From positions 1 to 56,824 of the forward strand of contig CAUTXC010000005.1 of the NCBI GenBank assembly GCA_963542675.1: a stretch of 56,824 nucleotides of DNA, written 5' to 3'. The notes under the pieces were generated by a model. It had not been told where the DNA came from and did not search any database. It saw only the letters and a list, made by a program, of their open reading frames with translations. A program made the position numbers and the translations under genes. This DNA comes from Saccharimonas sp963542675. Its GTDB lineage: Bacteria > Patescibacteriota > Saccharimonadia > Saccharimonadales > Saccharimonadaceae. This document shows positions 25,822 to 34,528 of the stretch, one piece after another (the first letter of the stretch is position 1; the number at the start of each line of letters is the position of its first letter).

Positions 25822-26340
25822 ATGAGGGTACGACGCGGGTATACAATCGTGGAAATTATTATTGTGCTGGCAATTATGCTGGTGCTGCTAGTGCTGGGTG
25901 TGGTGGCGCTCGATAATACGCAGCGCTCCTCGCGCGATACGGCCCGCACAACCACTGTTGAGACAGTAGCCCGCAGCCTTGAATCCTTCTACAACGGGGA
26001 CGCGACTGGTACGTCGGGCGAGCAAGGGCACCGCTATCCGTCAGCCGAGCAGTTTTTGACCTCGCTTAATGGTACGGCAATTCGCCACATCCTCCCTGGG
26101 CTATCTGAGGATAGCTATCAATACCCATCGCGCAGTGGTCAGCAAGCACTCTTCGTCCAGTCGCCAAGCAATGGTATTAGCAAAGATAGTGTATCGATTG
26201 ACCGCTTCGTCTACGAGCCACGCGCCCGCGATGGTTCGCTCTGCGTCACCACCAGCCAAGAGTGTAGCCGCTTCTTCCTCTACTACCGGCTAGAACGCGC
26301 ACCAACAGTAACGATAACCATCACGAGCAACCACCAATGA
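25822..26340 (+). CDS. Type IV prepilin-like protein (minor pilin 1)
   Basis: 172 aa. Short leader MRVRRG then YTIVEIIIVLAIMLVLLVLGVV: prepilin peptidase cleaves after Gly6, with Glu5 of the mature protein present; position 1 of the mature chain is Tyr rather than Phe. The soluble domain has two late cysteines (CVTTSQEC), a likely disulfide loop as in pilin D-regions. First gene of a three-gene overlapping operon with a leaderless promoter (TATGCT, 25810-25815). Confidence 0.85.
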   Translation: MRVRRGYTIVEIIIVLAIMLVLLVLGVVALDNTQRSSRDTARTTTVETVARSLESFYNGDATGTSGEQGHRYPSAEQFLTSLNGTAIRHILPGLSEDSYQYPSRSGQQALFVQSPSNGISKDSVSIDRFVYEPRARDGSLCVTTSQECSRFFLYYRLERAPTVTITITSNHQ

Positions 26341-26744
26341 AGCATAGTCCAGACGCTGGCTTTACTCTGGTAGAGATGTTGGTAACAATGGTGCTAGGTG
26401 TGCTCTTTGTTGGGACGCTCTACCAGCTCTACATCGTGACGATCCAGGGCGCCACAGAGGCCAATCGCGACGCCAAGGCGAGCATTGTGGGGTATGAGCT
26501 ACTCCGCCGCGAAGTTGGCGATGGCACACCAACGCCGTGCACAAACCGCGCGGCTAATCGCAATCTTACGACTGACCACTCACTCGATACCGATGGCTTG
26601 CCTCAGCCCATTAGTGCCACCATCATCGTTGATTGTCCATATAGCACCACCGCACCACAGATAAGCCGCGTATCGGTAACGGTGCGCTACGGGCAAGGCT
26701 CTAGCCAATCGGAGGTTCGCCATGCGATTCTCAGCAGCCACTAA
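26337..26744 (+). CDS. Type IV prepilin-like protein (minor pilin 2)
   Basis: 135 aa. Leader MKHSPDAG then FTLVEMLVTMVLGVLFVG: class III signal with Glu5. The soluble part is short with two cysteines. It overlaps the preceding stop by four bases (ATGA), so translation is coupled. It resembles PilV/PilW-type minor pilins in size. Confidence 0.85.
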   Translation: MKHSPDAGFTLVEMLVTMVLGVLFVGTLYQLYIVTIQGATEANRDAKASIVGYELLRREVGDGTPTPCTNRAANRNLTTDHSLDTDGLPQPISATIIVDCPYSTTAPQISRVSVTVRYGQGSSQSEVRHAILSSH

Positions 26745-27537
26745 TATCCGCGAGCGAATGCAGCAGCTCATCCGCTACATCTACCCTGCGCGGCGACAAG
26801 AGCGTGGCTTCACTGTAGTGGAGATGCTAGTAGTGATCCCGATTATTGTCGTGGTGGTTGGTGTGTTGGTTGCTGCCCTGGTGGGGCTACTGAGCTCTAT
26901 CGTCATCTCCAACCAGCGCGGTGCACTGACGTATGCTATGGAAGATGCGCTTGACCAAATCGAGCAGGACGTCCGCCTTGCAACAAAAGTCGAGAGCAAA
27001 GCCGTCGCAGCCAACTGGGCGCAGCACTTCGCGGGCGATAACGTCTTGATTCTCACCCAATACGCCACCGACCGCAACCCCTCAGACCCTCAGCGCGAGC
27101 TCATTTATCTCAATAGCCAAGCCAACCCCTGTCGCAGTCAAGCTGAGTTAGCTGCCAAACTCTACCGCACAAACAGTCCACTTACCGTCAAGGTTGTCTA
27201 CTTCGTGCAGGGTACCACCCTTTGGCGGCGGACTATCGTGCCAAGCCAATACGAATTTAATGCTACCAACCCCAGCAACAACACGATGTGTGGCCAACCC
27301 TGGCAGCAGAGTACCTGCAATTATATTGGTGGCACCTGCAAAGCACTCGATACGCGCGTCGCGAGCAACGTATCGAGCATTCGCTTTGGCTATGCAACGG
27401 GTTTTAATCAAGCGGCCAGCACCACACCAAACGATAGCACCACCGTCGTCTCTGCCACAGTGGATATTGCCGCCCTCAGCACTGGCCAGACCATTCACGC
27501 CCGGGGGTCGATGCAGGCTCGGCGGATTAATAATTAG
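26722..27537 (+). CDS. Type IV prepilin-like protein with long leader (minor pilin 3, PilW-like)
   Basis: 271 aa. A 28-residue leader (ending RRQERG) precedes FTVVEMLVVIPIIVVVVGV, so the class III signal is intact but the leader is unusually long. The large soluble domain contains a cysteine-rich segment (MCGQPWQQSTCNYIGGTC). It overlaps the upstream gene by 23 bp. Larger minor pilins of this kind often cap the fibre. Confidence 0.82.
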   Translation: MRFSAATNIRERMQQLIRYIYPARRQERGFTVVEMLVVIPIIVVVVGVLVAALVGLLSSIVISNQRGALTYAMEDALDQIEQDVRLATKVESKAVAANWAQHFAGDNVLILTQYATDRNPSDPQRELIYLNSQANPCRSQAELAAKLYRTNSPLTVKVVYFVQGTTLWRRTIVPSQYEFNATNPSNNTMCGQPWQQSTCNYIGGTCKALDTRVASNVSSIRFGYATGFNQAASTTPNDSTTVVSATVDIAALSTGQTIHARGSMQARRINN

Positions 27538-27582
27538 CTGAATCAAGAAAACAATAGGCAGCGTGAAGCTCAGGTATTCTAG

Positions 27583-27628
27583 CTATACTAGCGCGCCATT
27601 AGCCACAATTCAGCCTATACTAGCGCGC
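27583..27628. repeat. Direct repeat CTATACTAGCGCGC, two copies 32 bp apart
   Basis: Identical 14-mers at 27583-27596 and 27615-27628 between the minor-pilin operon and the major pilin. Each contains TATACT, so they may be tandem promoters or a factor-binding pair. Confidence 0.5.
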
Positions 27629-27738
27629 ACGCTATCTCTGAAAATTATTCTCATATATCTGTGATCAAAAAGCTTGTGTTTAATGAATGTTCGTAGTATG
27701 ATCGTAATATAATCAGTAACAAGGAGGGGTAACTCTGT

Positions 27739-28152
27739 ATGACAACAAAAACTCAACGTAACCTGCGCGGTTTCACAATTGTCGAGCTTCTCATCGTGAT
27801 TGTGATCATCGCCATCCTGGCGGCTATTACCATCGTCGCTTACAACGGTATCCAGCAACGCGCTCGCGACTCTGCAGCCGCTGGCGCTGCATCACAGCTC
27901 TCGACCAAGGTAGAGGCATGGAACAGCCAGAAGGGCGAATACCCAACAGCCGCGCAAGTCAGTAGCAATCTTGTTGACGATAAAGTAACTGAAGCAAAGA
28001 TCGATCCAGACCTCAAGAAGAAGATCATCACATCTGGTACACCAAACAACGACACTCCTGTCTTGTATACCCAGTGTGGTAGTGGTAAGGGCGCGAAAAT
28101 CACCTACAAGAAGGGCGACAAAACCGAGGATATCGTCCGAGGCAGCTGCTAA
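27739..28152 (+). CDS. Type IV major pilin-like protein
   Basis: 137 aa. Leader MTTKTQRNLRG then FTIVELLIVIVIIAILAAITIVAYNGIQ: a canonical class III signal, Glu5, and the N-terminal alpha helix. The C-terminal cysteine pair (TQCGSGKG and the final C) can close a D-region loop. It has its own TATAAT (27708-27713), a strong leader with AAGGAGGGG and a terminator, as expected for an abundant subunit, unlike the leaderless minor-pilin operon just upstream. Confidence 0.88.
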   Translation: MTTKTQRNLRGFTIVELLIVIVIIAILAAITIVAYNGIQQRARDSAAAGAASQLSTKVEAWNSQKGEYPTAAQVSSNLVDDKVTEAKIDPDLKKKIITSGTPNNDTPVLYTQCGSGKGAKITYKKGDKTEDIVRGSC

Positions 28153-28176
28153 GCTTATCCTCCCAATCAACAAAAA

Positions 28177-28200
28177 CACCCGCTCTCTAGCGGGTGCTTT
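28177..28200 (+). terminator. Terminator of the major pilin gene
   Basis: CACCCGCT/AGCGGGTG, 8-bp stem, CTCT loop, followed by CTTTG. Confidence 0.8.
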
Positions 28201-28280
28201 GATATGCGGATACTATTATTCCCTGCTACATCTAGCGAAGCGTAATCATGATTAGCAGTGACCAATCCTAACTCTATATC

Positions 28281-29555
28281 CTACTCTGTCGGTACAGGGA
28301 AATCTGCCAAGAAGCGCGCAACGTCGGTGCGGAACTTGGCTAGCTTTGCCTCGTCGTCACGGTGATCGATAGCTTGTCGCATCCACTCAGCAATCTGCGG
28401 CATATGCTGCGGCTCTAAGCCGCGCGTTGTTGCCGCTGGCGTACCAAGGCGAATGCCACTAGGGCGAAATGGCGGCAGTGGATCATCAGGGATGGCATTA
28501 GCGTTAAGTGTCAAACCGATCTTATCCATCGCAATCTCCGCCGTCTTGCCATCAATCCCAAAGCTTGTATGGACATCGGCCAAGATGAGATGATTACTTG
28601 TGCCACCTGTCACGAGCACAAAGCCGCGCTGCTGCAACTCCTGCGCCAAAGCAGTGGCATTGGCCACCACCTGTTGAGCATAGGCGCGAAAGGCTGGCTG
28701 GAGCGCCTCACCAAAAGCCACTGCCTTAGCGGCAATCGTATGCATATGTGGCCCGCCCTGAATACCAGGAAAGACCGCTCGATCGATGAGTGTCGGAATA
28801 TTCTCGAGAGTCTTGGCTGGGCGCTTGAGTGGGTTACTCGCTACCCCTTTGCTAACGATGAGCCCACCACGCGGCCCGCGCAGCGTCTTGTGCGTCGTTG
28901 TCGTCATAACGTGAAAACCATAGTCAAGTGGATTCTCCGCTACCCCACCAGCAATCAACCCCGCGACATGCGCCATATCGGCCATGAGCAACGCACCAAC
29001 CTCGTGGCCAATCGCCGCAAAGCGTGCAAAATCTAGCTGGCGCGGATAGGCACTAAAACCTGCCAGGATGATCTTTGGTCGATGTTCTTGCGCCATCCGA
29101 TGTAGCTCATCGTAGTCAATCTCGCCCGTTCTCACGTCCTTCATTTTGTAGCGAACAAAATTATACTCACGAGCACTATGTGTCACAGGCGCACCATGCG
29201 TCAGGTGTCCGCCATGGCCCAGATCCATCGCGAGGATGGTATCGCCTGGCTCGCACCATGCAAAATACACTGCTTCATTCGCCTGAGCACCACTGTGCGG
29301 CTGGACATTAGCATGGTCAGCCCGGAAGAGCTGCTTGGCACGGTCGATTGCCAGCTGCTCTACTTGGTCAGTATACTGCTGCCCGCCATAGTAACGCCGG
29401 CCTGGGTAACCCTCGCTATATTTATTAGTAAAGACACTCCCAAGCGCCCGTAGTACATCACCAGAGACATAATTCTCGCTAGGGATGAGCTCTAAGCCTT
29501 CGCGTTGGCGTTGCCGCTCACGGGTGATAAGGGCGGCAATAGTTGTTTCGTGCAT
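28281..29555 (-). CDS. glyA: Serine hydroxymethyltransferase
   Basis: 424 aa PLP enzyme converting serine and THF to glycine and 5,10-methylene-THF, feeding FolD. Family motifs: ELIPSENYVS, YYGGQQYTDQVE, NVQPHSGAQAN, and the PLP lysine in TTTTHKTLRGPRGG. Full length. It has a long leader of about 60 nt from a TATACT near 29629 and AAGGAG before the ATG. Confidence 0.97.
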   Translation of the reverse strand: MHETTIAALITRERQRQREGLELIPSENYVSGDVLRALGSVFTNKYSEGYPGRRYYGGQQYTDQVEQLAIDRAKQLFRADHANVQPHSGAQANEAVYFAWCEPGDTILAMDLGHGGHLTHGAPVTHSAREYNFVRYKMKDVRTGEIDYDELHRMAQEHRPKIILAGFSAYPRQLDFARFAAIGHEVGALLMADMAHVAGLIAGGVAENPLDYGFHVMTTTTHKTLRGPRGGLIVSKGVASNPLKRPAKTLENIPTLIDRAVFPGIQGGPHMHTIAAKAVAFGEALQPAFRAYAQQVVANATALAQELQQRGFVLVTGGTSNHLILADVHTSFGIDGKTAEIAMDKIGLTLNANAIPDDPLPPFRPSGIRLGTPAATTRGLEPQHMPQIAEWMRQAIDHRDDEAKLAKFRTDVARFLADFPVPTE

Positions 29556-29896
29556 GGGTAATACTCCTTGTTTGTTGGTTATATCTTAGGATTCGCTATG
29601 CACTTTTCATCAGATCATATGTGTAGTATAGCACAGCTACTCAATGTGGGGAGTTGCAGTACTTGACTACGTGCGTCTTGAGCTTGCGATAGCTCTCTTT
29701 TTATCTAGTAGTATTGACGTGCTATCGCATCTCTTTTGATATTACTCTCTGATGTGAAGACTAGGCACTTGCTCGTGTAGTAAATATAGGCCTTGCGCAC
29801 GGCTAGTTGAAATAGCAGAAAGGAGCTGATGGAGTTATTAGAAAAACTTCGCAGCCTAACCTCCGCATTTCTTTTCGCAACACGAGATGCTTGTGT
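29556..29896. other. Intergenic region between glyA and murA with competing hairpins
   Basis: Holds the glyA promoter and leader (minus strand). On the plus strand GAGCT-TGCGAT-AGCTC (29680-29695, followed by TCTTTTTAT) and TGCGATAGC (29685-29693)/GCTATCGCA (29721-29729, followed by TCTCTTTTG) are mutually exclusive hairpins, each with a T run. No ORF. Confidence 0.4.
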
Positions 29897-29931
29897 TTGA
29901 CAATATATCACCGATGATATATTGTACAAGC
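29897..29931 (+). promoter_or_regulatory. murA promoter with inverted-repeat operator
   Basis: -35 TTGACA (29897-29902), 17-bp spacer, -10 TATTGT (29920-29925), six bases to the ATG. The repeat ATATATCA-CCGA-TGATATAT spans 29903-29922; with flanking bases the arms extend to 10 bp (CA..TG). It matches the murB operator in sequence, spacing and position. Confidence 0.8.
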
Positions 29932-31458
29932 ATGGGAACAGCAAAATATCTCCGTAATATCGGAACACTCATCCAAGAAACCCGCCAAGCGCGCGGTATG
30001 ACGCAAGCCGAGCTCGCTGCAGCACTTGGCACGAGCCAGTCGGCCATCAACCGCATCGAAAAGGGTGGCCAAAACATCAGCCTAGAAATGATTGCTCGCA
30101 TTGGCGAAGTGCTGAGCAGTGAGATTGTCCGCATCAACAAAGCTGGCAAAACAAACTTCGTCATCAATGGTGGTGGCTCGCTCCATGGCGAGATTGAGGT
30201 AAAGACGAGCAAAAATGCCGCTGTCGCTCTGCTCTGCGCAAGCCTCCTTAATAAAGGCAAGACGACACTACGCCGAGTGGCACGGATCGAGGAAGTTAAT
30301 CGCATCATCGAGGTGCTCGAAAGCATTGGCGTGCGCTGCCGCTGGCTTGAACACAATGACCTCGAGATCACCCCACCACGCACCCTCCATCTAGACGAGA
30401 TGGATATCGCCGCAGCCAAGCGCACCCGCAGCATTATTATGTTCCTGGGGCCATTGCTCCATCAATATGAGTCATTCCAAATTCCCTTCGCGGGTGGATG
30501 CAACCTTGGCACACGGACGGTCGGACCACACATGGCGGGCCTCGCACCCTTTGGCCTGACTGTCGAGGCAACGACCGATTACTACCAAGCAACAGCCAAC
30601 CCGCATATGGTTGAGCACGCCATCGTCCTTACCGAGCGCGGCGACACCGTCACTGAGAATGTTATCATGGCGGCAGCGCTCCACCCAGGCGTCGTGACGA
30701 TTCGCAACGCCAGCCCCAACTATATGGTGCAAGACCTCTGTTTCTTTTTGCAAAAGCTTGGGGTACAGATCAATGGCATCGGCACAACGACCCTCACTAT
30801 CCATGGTGTCAGCGAGATCAACCAAACAGTCGAATATTGTCCAAGCGAAGACCCTATCGAGGCAATGAGCTTCATCGCAGCAGGTGTAGTGACAGACTCT
30901 GCTATTACCATCCGCCGGGCACCAATCGAATTCCTCGAGCTCGAGCTAGCAGTGTTGCGCGGTATGGGCTTACAATATGAGCTCTCCAGCGAGTACCCAG
31001 CGCGCAATGGCCAGACTCGCCTGGTCGATATTAGCCTGCACAAATCGACTCTCACCGCTCCACAAGACAAGCTCCACAGTATGCCCTTCCCGGGCATCAA
31101 CATGGATAATCTCCCCTTCCTTGGTCTCATCGCCACGGTAGCAACGGGCCGCACTCTGGTGCACGACTGGAGCTACGATAACCGTGCCATTTACTTCACC
31201 GACCTCACTCGCCTTGGCGCACAAGTAGAGATGGTCGATCCACACCGCGTTTACATCAGTGGCCCCACCCGCTGGAAGCCTGCCGATGTCGTCGCACCGC
31301 CAGCCTTGCGCCCCAGCGTCGTCGTGATGCTAGCTATGCTCGCAGCCCCTGGACGCTCCATCCTGCGTGACGTGTACAATATCAACCGAGGCTACGAAGA
31401 CTTTGCTAACCGACTCAACACTCTCGGGGCGGATATCGAAACAACATGGGAATATTAG
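29932..31458 (+). CDS. murA: XRE-family HTH fused to UDP-GlcNAc 1-carboxyvinyltransferase (MurA)
   Basis: 508 aa. Residues about 8-66 form an XRE/Cro helix-turn-helix (GMTQAELAAALGTSQSAINRIEKG). Residues from about 75 are a complete MurA: Lys94-Asn95 in SKNAA, the PEP/fosfomycin cysteine Cys190 in GGCNLGTRT, the conserved Asp in NMDNLP, and YDNRAIYFTDLTRLGA near the C-terminus. The catalytic set is intact, so it should transfer enolpyruvate from PEP to UDP-GlcNAc. The DNA-binding domain has no role in catalysis. Together with the inverted repeat in its own promoter and in that of murB it suggests an autoregulatory trigger enzyme. I start at 29932, where the leaderless promoter places it; an upstream ATG at 29887 would lie before the -35. 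Confidence 0.94.
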   Translation: MGTAKYLRNIGTLIQETRQARGMTQAELAAALGTSQSAINRIEKGGQNISLEMIARIGEVLSSEIVRINKAGKTNFVINGGGSLHGEIEVKTSKNAAVALLCASLLNKGKTTLRRVARIEEVNRIIEVLESIGVRCRWLEHNDLEITPPRTLHLDEMDIAAAKRTRSIIMFLGPLLHQYESFQIPFAGGCNLGTRTVGPHMAGLAPFGLTVEATTDYYQATANPHMVEHAIVLTERGDTVTENVIMAAALHPGVVTIRNASPNYMVQDLCFFLQKLGVQINGIGTTTLTIHGVSEINQTVEYCPSEDPIEAMSFIAAGVVTDSAITIRRAPIEFLELELAVLRGMGLQYELSSEYPARNGQTRLVDISLHKSTLTAPQDKLHSMPFPGINMDNLPFLGLIATVATGRTLVHDWSYDNRAIYFTDLTRLGAQVEMVDPHRVYISGPTRWKPADVVAPPALRPSVVVMLAMLAAPGRSILRDVYNINRGYEDFANRLNTLGADIETTWEY

Positions 31459-31492
31459 CCGCTTCTTAGCTTGTCTTACCACGCCAATAGAG

Positions 31493-31518
31493 AGACCTCT
31501 CATAATGAGAGGTCTTTT
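31493..31518 (+). terminator. Terminator of murA
   Basis: AGACCTCTCA/TGAGAGGTCT, perfect 10-bp stem with a 3-nt loop, followed by TTTG. Confidence 0.85.
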
Positions 31519-31762
31519 GCGCAGACCTTGCATAAATAGAACCTAAGTCTTAGAAGGTCTACTTTCTCAGTATCAGCTCCCGTCCGCCAGTGTTTTGCCT
31601 GTTGAGCTGCAAGGATCGATTCTTATCTCGCATAGCATGAGAAAAAGAGTACAAAAAGCAAGAATACACAAAACAGACACGTCAGGCATGCGCCTTAAAC
31701 TCCTGGCAATAACCAAATAAAATTACCACTGTTTATAGTAGTAAAGCAGCATCAAACCAAAA

Positions 31763-31786
31763 TAAAACCCCGGAATCATCCGGGAA
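31763..31786 (-). terminator. Terminator of tRNA-His
   Basis: Minus strand: CCCGG/CCGGG stem, 6-nt loop, then GTTTTATTTT. Confidence 0.75.
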
Positions 31787-31793
31787 TTTATTT

Positions 31794-31872
31794 TGGGGTG
31801 GATAATGAGACTTGAACTCACGGCCTCCGGTGCCACAAACCAGCGCTCTAACCAAACTGAGCTATATCCACC
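31794..31872 (-). tRNA. tRNA-His(GTG)
   Basis: 79 nt with the extra G-1 opposite C73 and an encoded CCA. Anticodon loop TTGTGGC, stem CTGGT/ACCGG with a U-G pair; D loop slightly enlarged (AGTTTGGTTA). Confidence 0.92.
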
Positions 31873-32163
31873 AGACAATTGCACAGCAAACCTTACTGTG
31901 CTGCTGACATGCTGTATTGTAGCAGAGATAGCGCAGTTTGTCTATTACCTGCGGCCATTCATTCTCAATCTCAAAACTTTCCTACCTTATATTTCTCTCT
32001 TCTCTGAATACTACCAGGTTACTTGCTTCTCCTCAGGCTTATCACCGCTTCTATAGTGAGTCTTCCTATCTATGATAGGGGTTATCACTATATTTCATTG
32101 GGTAGAGCAGATGATTAAAAAATGACAAATGGATAAGGTAGGTAAATACTAAAGTTAACTAAT

Positions 32164-33357
32164 TTAGCGCGCTTTCTTGCGACGCCACAGCGCCTCAACG
32201 CACATCACCAGCCACAGACCAAGCGCAATCGCCCCAACTGCCCCACCAAACCACACATGCCCCGCACTATAGCCATACTGATTAACCATCCGAGTGAGCA
32301 AGCTAATCGCCACGACGTCACCAAGCAATGTAAACATATTGAGCGCGGAGAGGAGCGTCGCTTTGTATGTATGCTGCAGCTCACTGAGAATCTTTGACTG
32401 CAAAACAATCGGTCGCACTCGCGTATATGCAGTAAATAGCACAACAGCAATGACCGCGATAATCGGGCTTGGCGTTACGCCCATCAAGACAATACATAGC
32501 GCCATAATCCACGCATCGACCCAATAAAATGCCAGTGGCCGCAGGCGGTCAAACCAATGCACATACCAGCCCAGTAACGCTCCACCCAAGCTCCCGACCG
32601 CCGCAATTACCCCAAACCACTCTACAGCAATACCAACGTGCTGGAAGAGGAGCTCGCGATATTCTAGCCCTTTATTGGACACACCAGCCAAGAAACCAGC
32701 GAAGGTAAAGAGAGCAAGATTTTTCGCGGTAATGATTGCGCGAGCAGCCTGCCGTGGCCGCTGAGCCTGGGCAGTCGTGCGGCGCGGTGGATAAGCAAAG
32801 CTCAGCGCCAACCACACCGTCGCAGCAAGCGACAAAAAGCCAATCAAAAACGGGAGTGTATGATGAATACGGTATGTGAGCGGTACCACAATAATGAGCA
32901 CAGTATTACCAATCAATCCATACGTCTGGGCGCGGCCCATCACCTTGGTATAGTCGCGTGCTCGCCCCAGTGCTGTCAAGGAATCGTGCATAAATGCCTC
33001 GACCGCACCAGACTGAAACGCATAGCCACCAAAGAACAAAACCGAGGCAATTAGCCCACCCCAGAAGCTCGGCCACACAGCATACAACAGTGGCGACGCC
33101 ACAGCAATACTCGCACCAAGGATAATCGCCCGCCGGTTGCCAAACTTATCGGCCACATAACCCGCTGGCATCTGCAGTGCCGCCTGGACGATAGACGAGA
33201 TAACGACCATCAGTGCTAGCTCATCCAAACTCACTTTACCAACATTCACCAGCTGCACCGTGATAAGCGGCAAGTAGACACGCTTGGTAAAAATCCGAAA
33301 CCACGAATATTTGATAATGTTGCGCTTGAGGAGGTCGTGGTTGGTCACATCTTGCAT
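32164..33357 (-). CDS. MFS transporter
   Basis: 397 aa with 12 predicted membrane helices. The MFS loop 2-3 signature appears as GYVADKFGNRRAIILGA near residue 66-82. A long charged cytoplasmic loop between helices 6 and 7 (YPPRRTTAQAQRPRQAARA) divides the halves. The substrate is not identifiable. TATAGT lies 12 bases upstream of the ATG without a Shine-Dalgarno. Confidence 0.88.
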   Translation of the reverse strand: MQDVTNHDLLKRNIIKYSWFRIFTKRVYLPLITVQLVNVGKVSLDELALMVVISSIVQAALQMPAGYVADKFGNRRAIILGASIAVASPLLYAVWPSFWGGLIASVLFFGGYAFQSGAVEAFMHDSLTALGRARDYTKVMGRAQTYGLIGNTVLIIVVPLTYRIHHTLPFLIGFLSLAATVWLALSFAYPPRRTTAQAQRPRQAARAIITAKNLALFTFAGFLAGVSNKGLEYRELLFQHVGIAVEWFGVIAAVGSLGGALLGWYVHWFDRLRPLAFYWVDAWIMALCIVLMGVTPSPIIAVIAVVLFTAYTRVRPIVLQSKILSELQHTYKATLLSALNMFTLLGDVVAISLLTRMVNQYGYSAGHVWFGGAVGAIALGLWLVMCVEALWRRKKAR

Positions 33358-33423
33358 AAATCTCGCTGTACTATAGCATAGCCTCGCGCAGCATGTAAAT
33401 GCATTTTGTATGTAATAAAAACA

Positions 33424-33440
33424 ACCCCATCGAGATGGGG
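33424..33440 (-). terminator. Terminator of tRNA-Arg(TCT)
   Basis: Minus strand: CCCCATC/GATGGGG with a 2-3 nt loop, followed by TTGTTTTTAT. Confidence 0.75.
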
Positions 33441-33454
33441 TATAACGATAAAAA

Positions 33455-33531
33455 TGGCGCCCCGAGTAGGATTCGAACCTACGGCCTTAGGCTTAGAAGT
33501 CCTCTGCTCTATCCAGCTGAGCTATCGGGGC
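33455..33531 (-). tRNA. tRNA-Arg(TCT)
   Basis: 77 nt with encoded CCA. Acceptor GCCCCGA/TCGGGGC, T arm GTAGG/CCTAC, anticodon loop CTTCTAA. The anticodon stem is weak: only the central AGG/CCT pairs are canonical, with A31-G39 and G27-A43 oppositions. Confidence 0.88.
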
Positions 33532-33582
33532 ATGGGTTTATTATAGCAGGTTTCTTGGCAGGTGTGGTATGATAAACGAAGC

Positions 33583-34266
33583 ATGAAACACACGAACGGA
33601 AATTATCGATACTTTAGCGTTATTCTCGCAGTATATGTTGCGGCGCTACTCATCTCCAACATTGCCGCCACCAAGCTGGTGGCACTCGGCCCACTTATCC
33701 TCGATGGTGGAGCAGTACTCTTCCCGCTCGTATATATCTTTGATGATGTCATGACAGAGGTCTATGGCTATCGCCGGGCACGCCGCGCTATTTGGACGGC
33801 CTTTGGGGTCATGCTGCTAGCAATTGGCTGCTTTACACTAGTACGCTATCTGCCCGCGGCGGCAGAGTACCACGACCAAGCCGCTTACGAGGCAGTGCTC
33901 GGCTTCTTCCCGCAGATCGTCATGGCGAGCTTGCTTGCCTTCCTAACGGGGAGCTTCCTCAACTCGTACATCGTTGCTAAGCTCAAGGTTATCATGAAGG
34001 GTCGGCAGCTATGGCTGCGCCTACTTGGATCGACAGTAGTGGGGAGTTTATTTGACACCGTTATATTCTGCGTTGTTGCTTTTGGCGGGCAGCTCACGGG
34101 GGGGGCACTGCTCAACTATATCGCCGTCGGACTTGGCTTCAAGCTTGCCGTTGAGGTCGTCTGTCTGCCACTCACCTACCGCGTCATTGCCATGCTTAAG
34201 CGACGCGAATCCGTCGATACCTACGACACCACCACCAACTTCACACCATTTCGTTTGCGTGTCTAG
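33583..34266 (+). CDS. Queuosine precursor transporter (YhhQ/QPTR family)
   Basis: 227 aa, six membrane helices. The family signature is visible: LLISNIAATKLV in helix 1, DGGAVLFPLVYIFDDVMTEVYGY after helix 2, and the C-terminal GFKLAVEVVCLPLTYRVI. The family imports preQ0, preQ1 or queuine. It is convergent with tgt, the only other queuosine gene in view, so it likely feeds that enzyme. A TATGAT lies nine bases before the ATG at 33583. Confidence 0.92.
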   Translation: MKHTNGNYRYFSVILAVYVAALLISNIAATKLVALGPLILDGGAVLFPLVYIFDDVMTEVYGYRRARRAIWTAFGVMLLAIGCFTLVRYLPAAAEYHDQAAYEAVLGFFPQIVMASLLAFLTGSFLNSYIVAKLKVIMKGRQLWLRLLGSTVVGSLFDTVIFCVVAFGGQLTGGALLNYIAVGLGFKLAVEVVCLPLTYRVIAMLKRRESVDTYDTTTNFTPFRLRV

Positions 34267-34528
34267 CGAGCGAGTTGCTCGCTGCAATAGATTTGCATCT
34301 CTCTCAGAATATGAAGAACGCAGTACTTTCATCCTGGTAGAATAGAAAATTGCCCGTGGTGATTATTGCAGCGTGATCATTGAATAGCCTCGTGTTTTAG
34401 GAAAATACTAAGACCCTTTTAGCATTTTAAAGAGACGGTGGCGAGAGAAAGTTTGCTATGCAAACCCTCCTCCCTAGTTGTCATGTGAATGCATACTATT
34501 AACTAACCTACGGAGCTCTCATCAGTCG

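Larger units (their letters stand above)
31459..31793. other. Intergenic region with murA terminator; otherwise nothing seen
   Basis: After the murA terminator no promoter, ORF or repeat stands out until the tRNA-His terminator. Confidence 0.4.

Noticed and set aside
32068..32088. TGATA-GGGGT-TATCA inverted repeat
   Set aside because: Opposite orientation to the mur operator and not next to a start codon; no gene to regulate.
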